Positions 35,621 through 43,423 of a stretch of DNA of 64,000 bases are shown piece after piece. Both the position numbers and the translations under genes were made by a program. How positions within the stretch are numbered: position 1 is the stretch's first letter; each line of letters starts with the position of its first letter. The DNA lies in contig NZ_CP125370.1 in NCBI RefSeq assembly GCF_030034735.1, positions 2,852,001 through 2,916,000 on the forward strand, given 5' to 3'. This stretch comes from Paenibacillus sp. RC334. Its GTDB lineage: Bacteria; Bacillota; Bacilli; Paenibacillales; Paenibacillaceae. The notes beneath the pieces were generated by a model, which saw only the letters and a program-made list of their open reading frames with translations, was not told the origin of the DNA and made no database searches.

Positions 35621-36529
35621 TTAGGAAAGGCCGTATTTAAAGGCGTTCAAGGTACGCTGTCCTGCTGTATGATCCAGCACCGCAAAAACAATCCGGTCAA
35701 ACAACAATCCATATCCTTCATCTACAAGCACTTGCTTGAACCAGACGGCAACCTCTTCTGGCTTATTGCGGAATACCCCACAGCCATAGGCTCCCAGTAC
35801 AAGATGCTCTACCCCGTTTTGCGCAGCCAAACTGAGTATGTAACGAATTCGCTCCAGCATCACTTCGCCAATCCGATTTACCTGCTCTGGCTCCCGTTCT
35901 CGCACGACTCCAGCATTAACAGCAGGTGCGGTCAGAAAAGCGACTAGGTACGGCTTCTCCAGCTGCATTCCCTGATCATCCCGAAATACCGGCACATCAG
36001 GCGAATAAATCATATAATCCGAATAAAAACAGCTTCGCAGCTTCCGATTGTGCTGGTACATTTCTTCCATTTGTAAAATACAAGGATACAATGCTGACGA
36101 TCGAGCCAGGCTTTCCTCTTGTTCCTGACTGCCTCCGAGAAATCCGCCACCCGGATTTTTGGCTGATGCAAAATTCAGACACGCCACGTGCTCCAGCTTC
36201 TCCGAAACCTGGAGCCTATACGCCGCCTCCAATGTGCTTTCTCCCGTAACTTCCATCTTCTCATGAATCGTCTGTTGCGTCAGCCGAGAAGACTCTAATG
36301 CGCCTTTTAATAGAAAAATCTTTTCCTCCGCCTCCTGTTTTACAGCCACAAGCTGGGACGGTGCATATAGCTTCGAACCTGTGATGGCGTTGCTTACCTC
36401 TTGTGCAATATTCACTTGTGCCTGTTTGGTATTCGTATAATATCCATTCTCCAAAATAGATAACGTTTCCTGCGCCATATGTGATCGAATATCCCGGTTG
36501 CTCCGGGGGTTCATGGTATGTTTCATCAT
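35621..36529 (-). CDS. Bacterial-type poly(ADP-ribose) glycohydrolase-like protein (TIGR02452)
   Basis: 302-residue macrodomain-fold protein. The catalytic signature of microbial PARG, GGG then QEE, is visible in NPGGGFLGGSQEQEESLARSS. The family's LNFASAKNPGG and GAYGCGVFRNKPEEVA blocks are present. Such enzymes cleave ADP-ribose chains or related O-glycosidic ADP-ribose bonds. It is the last gene of a three-gene operon: the NADAR gene ends two bases before its ATG, and the ribosome binding site (AGGAGG) lies in the last codons of that gene. The set points to handling of ADP-ribosylated molecules. Natural substrate not known. Confidence 0.88.
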   Translation of the reverse strand: MMKHTMNPRSNRDIRSHMAQETLSILENGYYTNTKQAQVNIAQEVSNAITGSKLYAPSQLVAVKQEAEEKIFLLKGALESSRLTQQTIHEKMEVTGESTLEAAYRLQVSEKLEHVACLNFASAKNPGGGFLGGSQEQEESLARSSALYPCILQMEEMYQHNRKLRSCFYSDYMIYSPDVPVFRDDQGMQLEKPYLVAFLTAPAVNAGVVREREPEQVNRIGEVMLERIRYILSLAAQNGVEHLVLGAYGCGVFRNKPEEVAVWFKQVLVDEGYGLLFDRIVFAVLDHTAGQRTLNAFKYGLS

Positions 36530-36531
36530 GG

Positions 36532-37014
36532 CTATTCCTCCTTTTGCAGTACATCCTCACGTAGTTTCGTCAATATTTCTCCAAGCCAATTGGTGCCTCG
36601 CCATGATTTGCGGTTCCGTATGCGGGCATCATTTTCAGCCAATCCTACACCCCAAATCGTGTCCGTCGGGCTGGCCTCGACCAGTGTAGTTCCTTTCGTT
36701 TTGAGCAGATGCTTAAGTAAATTCGGATTTTGTGTAAATTTGGCGTAGTTACCGTCATACACAAATTGTCGGCAATTCGCCTCCCACAAGGATTGATCAA
36801 ATCCGCGCACACTACGGCCACGTGCTTTTTGCTCCCGAGGGGTAGGGGCTTGCATAATTTTACTGCCCGCCTCTTCATCTCCAAAAAGCTCAGCTTTTTT
36901 AAACATCATATATTGCTCCGCACAGTTGAATTCCAATCCATCCACGATAAACACAGAGGGGTACCATTGTGAAAATGGCGACTGACTGCGATAAAAAAAT
37001 GTAAACTTTTCCAC
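36532..37014 (-). CDS. NADAR-domain protein (YbiA/DUF1768)
   Basis: 160-residue single-domain protein with NADAR hallmarks: FFYRSQSPFSQWYPS, FNCAEQYMMFKKAELFGD, PREQKARGRSV and SPTDTIWGVGL. NADAR proteins cleave N-glycosidic bonds in riboflavin-pathway intermediates (YbiA) and, in others, remove ADP-ribose from guanine bases. The start is GTG 37014 with GAGG upstream. It lies between the Nudix/NrtR-like gene (29 bases) and the PARG-like gene (2 bases), so it is co-translated with an ADP-ribose hydrolase. Confidence 0.92.
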   Translation of the reverse strand: MEKFTFFYRSQSPFSQWYPSVFIVDGLEFNCAEQYMMFKKAELFGDEEAGSKIMQAPTPREQKARGRSVRGFDQSLWEANCRQFVYDGNYAKFTQNPNLLKHLLKTKGTTLVEASPTDTIWGVGLAENDARIRNRKSWRGTNWLGEILTKLREDVLQKEE

Positions 37015-37043
37015 GTTAATTCCTCATTTCATATTACTTCATG

Positions 37044-37958
37044 CTACATAAAACGCGACCGGGGCTTGAAGCGGTATAACTTGGACGGACGATGTCCGGC
37101 CGCCTTTCTATATTCATTCGTCTCTTCCACAAGTTCAGCTATTTTGCGACGGAAGGCTGCCGCCAACAGTTCCTTACCCAGAATTATTTCATATACCTGT
37201 TGAAGCTCACTCAATGTAAACAGGGATGGCATCAGGTGAAAAGCAATATCTGTATATTCTATTTTGCTGCGCAAACGCTCGATGCCGTACACAATAATTT
37301 GGGCATGGTCAAAAGCAATCCCCTGTGATTCCAGCACTTCTCGCTTGACCTCAATGGTCTTTCCCTTGAGAATTTCAGTCACTTTTACTTTGGCTGACAG
37401 GTGAATGTCCCCATGCTTCAATGTAATGTCAATGTTTTGTTCCCATCTGTAACCGTCCGGCTGATTCGTCCGTGTCTCCTGAGCCACACTGTAGTCCAGC
37501 TCAAACCATTGGGCATCCGCAGCATCATCTCCGGCGTGTATCTCCAGTGAATCATGATCTACCAGTGCCATGTAAGCGCAGCTGATGACCCGCGTTCGTG
37601 GATCACGTGCCACATCTCCCCATGTATATAGCTGCTCCATATAAATCCGGTCTACATTCGTTTCAGTCTTAAGCTCACGTCGTGCAGCCTCTTCCAGGCT
37701 TTCATCCATCCCTACAAAGCCGCCTGGCAATGCCCATTGACCCAGAAACGGATGCTCTCCCCTCTGGATCAGAAGTAGCTGGAGTGTCTTCTCCGGCAGC
37801 TTGCGGTAATTGTGCTGGAGCTGATCCATCACGGTAAAAAGCAGCATATCCACCGTTACCGATGGACGCTCATACTGATTGGCATCATATACAGCCAAAA
37901 ATTGTTCCTCCGTCAAACCGTCATGATTGTGCTTCGATGTATTTGTCACTTGCGTCAC
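37044..37958 (-). CDS. Nudix hydrolase with NrtR-like C-terminal winged helix
   Basis: 304-residue protein. The N-terminal Nudix domain (about 35-165) has the box G-F-V-G-M-D-E...REL-K-TE-T-N-V, so one Glu and the Gly of the REUxEExGU consensus are replaced (TETNV), which may weaken or abolish hydrolysis. The C-terminal third (about 200-290) has LMPSLFTLSELQQVYEIILGK, the winged-helix of NrtR-type NAD regulators (key residues F, T, L, Q, Y). NrtR proteins bind ADP-ribose as effector. As first gene of the operon it probably senses ADP-ribose and controls the NADAR and PARG genes. The start is GTG 37958; a GTG three codons on is also possible. Confidence 0.85.
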   Translation of the reverse strand: MTQVTNTSKHNHDGLTEEQFLAVYDANQYERPSVTVDMLLFTVMDQLQHNYRKLPEKTLQLLLIQRGEHPFLGQWALPGGFVGMDESLEEAARRELKTETNVDRIYMEQLYTWGDVARDPRTRVISCAYMALVDHDSLEIHAGDDAADAQWFELDYSVAQETRTNQPDGYRWEQNIDITLKHGDIHLSAKVKVTEILKGKTIEVKREVLESQGIAFDHAQIIVYGIERLRSKIEYTDIAFHLMPSLFTLSELQQVYEIILGKELLAAAFRRKIAELVEETNEYRKAAGHRPSKLYRFKPRSRFM

Positions 37959-38127
37959 CTACCTGTTCATATATGGGTAATAGTTGCTTTCTAAATCAAG
38001 CAGCGAAAACAGCTTATGTAACATTCTTTTATTTTAACTCAATGATAAAAACAAAATGTTAATATCAATACAGTAATATATAATTCCAGCTTCGTCAACA
38101 GCAATCCTATGTCTCAAAAAACCAAAA

Positions 38128-38161
38128 GAGAAACCCTTGTCTTGAATAGACTGGGTTTCTC
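38128..38161 (-). terminator. Intrinsic terminator of the NRPS-GT17 operon
   Basis: GAGAAACCC (38128-38136) pairs with GGGTTTCTC (38153-38161). On the minus strand TTTTGGTTTTTTGAG follows. It lies just after the glycosyltransferase gene and marks the end of the operon. Confidence 0.7.
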
Positions 38162-38183
38162 GACAAGCTAAGTAAAGCCTTCT

Positions 38184-39065
38184 TTATTCATACCAAAGAT
38201 CATTCGTTTCAACTTCTTGAAGACTGCTCAAAAACGATTTTGAGTTGTCAACATAAAGTTCAGTGTCGATATAGTACAGTTTTTTATCGTTTAAGCATTG
38301 ATCAATATAATCTGCATTCAATATACTTTTATCCTCTACATTGGCGGCAAATGCCTGCAACTTGGGAAGCGCGGTTTTCTGATATTCAAGCCATGAATGA
38401 TGGAATCCGGCTGGTTCGTCCAAGCAATAGATGTCATGATACAGGGCTTCGGCAATTCCCTTCTTCCTGAGATAGTCCGATGAGAAAGGCATACTTTTGA
38501 AGTAACGACCCGTCATCGCGAACACACGATAGCTCCAATGAGGAGCACCGTGATTAGATTGGCAAAAAAGGTTCAGAAAGAATACGGAATAGTGTATTTT
38601 AATTGTAATAATCTGGTGTTTCTTCACTTCCGAAACAATCCGATCCGCCATCCGACTATCAATGATCTCATCGAAGTCAGCCAGAATGATCACATCATCA
38701 TCCTCGACCCTATCCCGCAAGATAGAGGTACTCCTGTTTCTTTGACAAGCCTCATTATGAAATGCGCTGTTGTAGCTGAGCAGACGCCAATACCAGCGGT
38801 CAAAGTGATCCGCACCACAGGTAGCCACATCAAAATACAATTGATGCTTCACGGGTTCACGAAACAGATCATCAGCATGAAATGGATGATGAATCACCTT
38901 CGGGCCAAGATAATTTGAATTGAAGTTGCGTGGCTTATCTAAATAACTGAAAGTCTTGTTAGCTTCGACCACATGCAGCTCGTCAATCCAGCGGTCATTT
39001 TCTCTTATTTTAATATCTGCAATCCGATTTTCATTAAAAAAAGGACAAAATTCGTATATTTTCAT
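38184..39065 (-). CDS. Glycosyltransferase family 17 protein, coupled to the NRPS
   Basis: Protein of 293 residues with the features of CAZy family GT17, the family of the eukaryotic bisecting N-acetylglucosaminyltransferase and many uncharacterised bacterial enzymes. Visible: YEFCPFFNENRIADIKIREN at the N-terminus, WIDELHVVEANKTFSY, FHNEACQRN, DDDVIILADFDEIIDS with the acidic DxD-like metal site, and AGFHHSWLEY near the C-terminus. No signal peptide or membrane helix, so it is cytoplasmic. Its ATG overlaps the NRPS stop (ATGA at 39062-39065) with GAGGGGAGC upstream, so the two are translationally coupled. It is therefore likely to modify the NRPS product or its precursor. The sugar donor is not determined. 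Confidence 0.85.
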   Translation of the reverse strand: MKIYEFCPFFNENRIADIKIRENDRWIDELHVVEANKTFSYLDKPRNFNSNYLGPKVIHHPFHADDLFREPVKHQLYFDVATCGADHFDRWYWRLLSYNSAFHNEACQRNRSTSILRDRVEDDDVIILADFDEIIDSRMADRIVSEVKKHQIITIKIHYSVFFLNLFCQSNHGAPHWSYRVFAMTGRYFKSMPFSSDYLRKKGIAEALYHDIYCLDEPAGFHHSWLEYQKTALPKLQAFAANVEDKSILNADYIDQCLNDKKLYYIDTELYVDNSKSFLSSLQEVETNDLWYE

Positions 39066-42000
39066 AACCGGAAGCTCCCCTCTACTATCGTAGTGTACGG
39101 ATGAACATTGATGCTGCGACAAAGATGCCCGGAAATTAAACGTACAAGCTCGGCGATGGTCTGGTCTTCATAGTGCAGTGAACTGTAATAGCAGGTTAAA
39201 CTTAATCTGTCGTGTTTTAAGCTTGCCGTCATATTTAACCAGTAGGCGGAGGGATTGTCGGCCGCATTGGTATTTCCGAAGGGAATAGCCAAAGGCTCAT
39301 AAAAATCGTCGGCTAGCCCATTTATTTCCTCTGATTGGTAATGGAAAAGCATGTGTATTTCGTCTTTTAGTGGCTCCATATTGGGATAAGTATCCTGTAT
39401 CATATATCGTAAAATAAAGTAATCCAGTCCTTCAGATGGAATATACTGCAACGTGTGTTTGACATGTTCAGGAAGTATTTCCCAATTCTTTGACGACTCC
39501 TCTTCGGGAATCTGGATTAGAATGGGATAAGCTCCGGCAAAAAAACCAATCGTACGATCAATCACAACCCCCGATAAAAAAGACTCGCGTTGATAAGACA
39601 TCACATGCAGCAGCAAATCGGATTGCTTTTTCAATTGGTAGCAAGCCTGTGACAATGCTGTTAGTATCATGCTAAGCGGTGTAGTATGCTGCTTCACAGC
39701 CAATTCTTTTAAAAGACTAATATGTTCCTCTCCTTCAAGCAAATCTTGCGTTATTGTTGTCATGTGGCGGTGGAGAGGCTGGATCTCCGAATCCCTGTCG
39801 ACCTGAAAAGACTCACCACCTTCTACAACCTTTCTCCAGTAGATTGATGCTTTAGAAGAAACGTCTTTCGCCGCATATTGTGTCAACGCCATGCACCAAT
39901 CCCGATAACTGCTTTCCTCCTCACCATGTAACGCCAAATCACTCCCCATTCCCGGCAAGAGAAGATGCTTCAAATCCTCTAAAAAAATGTTTATGGATAT
40001 GCCGTCAAAAATTAAATGATGGAACAGGAGCAATATCACCTGCCGTCTCTCTTCGCAATAGTGATCAAACAGCACGACCTTCCATAAAGGGCCCTCCTCG
40101 ATATCAAATTCATGCTGAACCTTCGCGCAGTATTCCGAAATGTAGGTATCATGTGACCCTGGGATCGCTTGCAACTGCACGTAAGAAACAACCTGTTCCA
40201 CACTCATTTTTTGCTCATACTGGTACCATTCATCATGATCCAGTTGAGCAAATGACAGCCGTAGGGCCGCATGTTTGTTCAATAGTACCTCCAGCGAAGC
40301 ATTCAGCAATTCTCTGGGAATATATTTCTTGAGCAGAGCCAGGTAAGGCACATTAAACATGTTGCGATTCGCCAGATCTCTTTGAAAAAAACGTTTTTGT
40401 ACGGCAGACAGCGGAAATCCATCATCCGGGTATACTTTTGTTGTAGACTGAATAGTTGGGATATCCATATTCGGACTAAGAACAGTGGCTGTATCCGTCA
40501 CTCCCCTGCTCAATGAAAGGGCCAAGCGTTCGATGGTCTGCTCGCGAAATATCTGGTTGACTGTAACCGGATAACCATTTTTTTGCAGTAGACTCGCTAT
40601 ACGCAGCGCAGAAAGCGAATGTCCTCCCAACGCGTGAAAGTCTTCATCCTTGCGGATGTGATCAAGCTTCAGAACCCTGCCCCAAATCTCTTCTATTATT
40701 TGTTCCAATTCAGTTTTTGGTCCAGAATTTGATTCTTTATCGCCCCTATGGATTTCTGGCAAAGGAAGCTTTTTACGATCGATTTTCCCGTTGACCGTTA
40801 ATGGGAACGTCTTCAGCCAAACGTAACGAGAGGGTAGCATATAAGATGGAAGACCGTCAGCCATAAAAGTATGAAGCTGTTCCTCCCGCTCTTCCTCTTC
40901 CGCTGTATAGTAAGCGATCAGCCGCATATCCCCGTAAATCTCGCGGGCAACGACCAGACAATCTTTTACGACAGGGTAGCCGCCAAGACGGAACTCGACT
41001 TCTCCGGGTTCGATTCGATAGCCGCGAAGCTTCACCTGATCGTCAACCCGTCCAATATATTCGATATTACCGTCCGGCAACCATCTCGCCCGATCTCCTG
41101 TGCGGTAGAGAACTGGATTTACTCCTCTTTCGCGATCTTTGGCAGAAGTATATGGATTTGGAGTAAACGCTTGCTGTGTCAGCTGGTTTTGCAGCCAATA
41201 TCCCCTTGCAACCCCGTCTCCTCCCACATATAATTCCCCGACTGCTCCGACAGGCTGGACACAGCCCCGTTTGTCCAGAATATAACAAGTTGAATTACTA
41301 ATGGGCCTGCCAATGGGTATATCCTGCTCAAAAGGCTCTTCGATCCGGTAGCTCGTCGAAAACGTGGTGTTCTCCGTTGGACCATATACATTGAGAATCG
41401 AAAGCTCTGGATAGGCAAGCCGGATACGGTTTATATGTTTAACCGATAAAGCTTCCCCACCTACAGCCAGCCATTTGAGCCCAGCAAACATCTTTTCATT
41501 TTCTTCAATCCATTGATTGCACAATGCGGAACTTAGCCATAGTGTATTAATTTTCCACTCCTTCATTCGATGCTCCAGCATATAGATATTTAGAAGATCA
41601 TCTTTTGAAACTACATACAGATGGCCTCCATTCAGCAATGTTCCCCAAATTTCAAACGTAGAAGCGTCAAAAACAGGCGAACCCGTATAGAGCAACCTGA
41701 TGTCAGAGGAAAACGGGAAGTAGCTGGTGTTTTTGACCAAGCGGACGACATTGCGATGTTCTACCATCACGCCTTTGGGTTTTCCCGTCGAGCCTGATGT
41801 ATACATCAGGTAAGCAAGGTCGCTTGGAGCATTCATGTTCTCCTTCTCTTCTTGTGGTACAACTCCAGACTGGTCAATATGCTCCGTATAAATCAGTTTT
41901 AAACGGATTCCCTTACAGGCTTCCGAGATACTTTCTGCCCCTTTCTGTGAGGTGATGATGGTGTCCAGTCTGGCATCCTTGATCAATTCGCGCGTTCTTT

Positions 42001-43423
42001 CTGCCGGAAAATCGAGATCTATGGGAACATAGGCACATCCCGCTTTCATGATCGCCAGGATGGAGACAATGAATTCGAGAGAGCGCGGCAAGTAAACCCC
42101 GATAAACTTCCCATGACTGTCGGTATCATCCGTTAGCTTATTGGCCATGTACTGGGACATTTGGTTGAGGGCGTGGTAAGACATTACCTGGTTGTGCTCA
42201 ATTACAGCGGGCTGTGAAGGCCGTAGCTTCGCTTGTTCATGGAACAAGTCAACAATGGAACTCTCCCTAGGGTACTCTGTATACGTATTGTTCCAATCGT
42301 AGACGACTCGATCATATTCGTTCTTATCTATTAAACAAACGTCTCCAACCGCGCGATCCGGATATTGCAGTGCATATTGCAATGTATTTAGCAGATGCTC
42401 AGCTAGGCGACAAACCGTTGCTTGCTTCAAGCGATCTGCATCGTAAATCAACTTGAGAGTGATCTGTTCCCCGTCATTGGCAATGGTGATAGTCATCGGG
42501 TAATTGGTTTTCTCTCGTTCCTTCATAGCTGACATCTCCAACCCATGTTCAGGCTGACGGTAGTCGTTCATATAATTCTCGAAGGCCACGATGCTGTGAA
42601 AAAATGTATGTCCTTGGATGGCACTCCAGCCCTTCAGTTCGTTCAGGCTCACATAGCAGTAATCGTTCAGCTTTTGAATCGTTTGGTGAAGCTCCTTAAC
42701 ATATTCGGTAATGGTCTGTTCCACATTCCAATGCATAACCAGAGGAAGCGTATTGATCAACAGGCCCGTGATGTGGTCCGCTTTTGACAGATCGGATCCT
42801 CTACCGGACACGATCATGCCGAATACGGTTACATCTGCATCATGATAGACTTGCAGCACTTTCCCCCAAGCGAACTGCACCAAGGTGTTTAGTGAAATTT
42901 GCGCTTGTTGTACAAATGCCGCCATGCGCTTGGTCATGCTTGAATCGATATGAATGGTCTCAATCTGTTGCTTCTCAATCGGTTGATGCACATCAGAAAG
43001 CATGCCTCTCTTCCCCATCGGCAGGAGGGTCGGCTCCGTTAGGTCGGACAAATAATCTTTCCAGAATGACTCAGCTTCTGTTCGATCTTTATTGTTCAGC
43101 CAACGAATGTAAGTCTCAAAAGAGCGGGACAGGCTATGCTGCGGCACCATGCCTTTTAAGCTGCAAGCATAGATTTCATGAACCCGATTCAGCAGCAGCG
43201 GCAGGCTCCAACCGTCCAGCAAAATATGGTGGTAACTCCAGATCATTGTCCATTCCTCTGGGGTAGTCTGAATCAGTGTTATACGGTACGCAGGCTGATG
43301 CAGATCGAAACGCCGATTACGATCCGACGTTGCCCATTGTTCGATATACTTCTGTTGCCGATCTGGAGACTCTGTTCTAAAATCCAAAAAGTCCAATCCA
43401 ATTCTACTTTTCGAAGGACACAT
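39062..43423 (-). CDS. NRPS, module 3 part: (C second half)-A-T-terminal C/E-like domain
   Basis: 3' part (1,453 codons) of the second synthetase gene. It opens in the middle of a condensation domain (RNRRFDLHQPAYRITL, active site SYHHILLDGWS at about residue 64), which continues from the piece ending at 43279. Then an adenylation domain (A3 YTSGSTGKPKG, A5 NVYGPTENT, A8 GYRIEPGEVE, A10 NGKIDRKKL), a carrier domain with GGHSLSA, and a terminal condensation-superfamily domain with HHLIFDGIS and IDRTIGFFAGAYP. The selectivity positions read about DAFWAGVTFK, near the valine code DAFWIGGTFK; low certainty. No thioesterase. The two pieces join if the T-run (five A on the plus strand at 43386-43390) gains one base, giving LDWTFLDFRTESP. 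Confidence 0.88.
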   Translation of the reverse strand: MCPSKSRIGLDFLDFRTESPDRQQKYIEQWATSDRNRRFDLHQPAYRITLIQTTPEEWTMIWSYHHILLDGWSLPLLLNRVHEIYACSLKGMVPQHSLSRSFETYIRWLNNKDRTEAESFWKDYLSDLTEPTLLPMGKRGMLSDVHQPIEKQQIETIHIDSSMTKRMAAFVQQAQISLNTLVQFAWGKVLQVYHDADVTVFGMIVSGRGSDLSKADHITGLLINTLPLVMHWNVEQTITEYVKELHQTIQKLNDYCYVSLNELKGWSAIQGHTFFHSIVAFENYMNDYRQPEHGLEMSAMKEREKTNYPMTITIANDGEQITLKLIYDADRLKQATVCRLAEHLLNTLQYALQYPDRAVGDVCLIDKNEYDRVVYDWNNTYTEYPRESSIVDLFHEQAKLRPSQPAVIEHNQVMSYHALNQMSQYMANKLTDDTDSHGKFIGVYLPRSLEFIVSILAIMKAGCAYVPIDLDFPAERTRELIKDARLDTIITSQKGAESISEACKGIRLKLIYTEHIDQSGVVPQEEKENMNAPSDLAYLMYTSGSTGKPKGVMVEHRNVVRLVKNTSYFPFSSDIRLLYTGSPVFDASTFEIWGTLLNGGHLYVVSKDDLLNIYMLEHRMKEWKINTLWLSSALCNQWIEENEKMFAGLKWLAVGGEALSVKHINRIRLAYPELSILNVYGPTENTTFSTSYRIEEPFEQDIPIGRPISNSTCYILDKRGCVQPVGAVGELYVGGDGVARGYWLQNQLTQQAFTPNPYTSAKDRERGVNPVLYRTGDRARWLPDGNIEYIGRVDDQVKLRGYRIEPGEVEFRLGGYPVVKDCLVVAREIYGDMRLIAYYTAEEEEREEQLHTFMADGLPSYMLPSRYVWLKTFPLTVNGKIDRKKLPLPEIHRGDKESNSGPKTELEQIIEEIWGRVLKLDHIRKDEDFHALGGHSLSALRIASLLQKNGYPVTVNQIFREQTIERLALSLSRGVTDTATVLSPNMDIPTIQSTTKVYPDDGFPLSAVQKRFFQRDLANRNMFNVPYLALLKKYIPRELLNASLEVLLNKHAALRLSFAQLDHDEWYQYEQKMSVEQVVSYVQLQAIPGSHDTYISEYCAKVQHEFDIEEGPLWKVVLFDHYCEERRQVILLLFHHLIFDGISINIFLEDLKHLLLPGMGSDLALHGEEESSYRDWCMALTQYAAKDVSSKASIYWRKVVEGGESFQVDRDSEIQPLHRHMTTITQDLLEGEEHISLLKELAVKQHTTPLSMILTALSQACYQLKKQSDLLLHVMSYQRESFLSGVVIDRTIGFFAGAYPILIQIPEEESSKNWEILPEHVKHTLQYIPSEGLDYFILRYMIQDTYPNMEPLKDEIHMLFHYQSEEINGLADDFYEPLAIPFGNTNAADNPSAYWLNMTASLKHDRLSLTCYYSSLHYEDQTIAELVRLISGHLCRSINVHPYTTIVEGSFRL

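Noticed and set aside
35621..37958. A complete toxin-antitoxin system around the NADAR gene.
   Set aside because: No DarT-like or other ADP-ribosyltransferase toxin is encoded within several kilobases.
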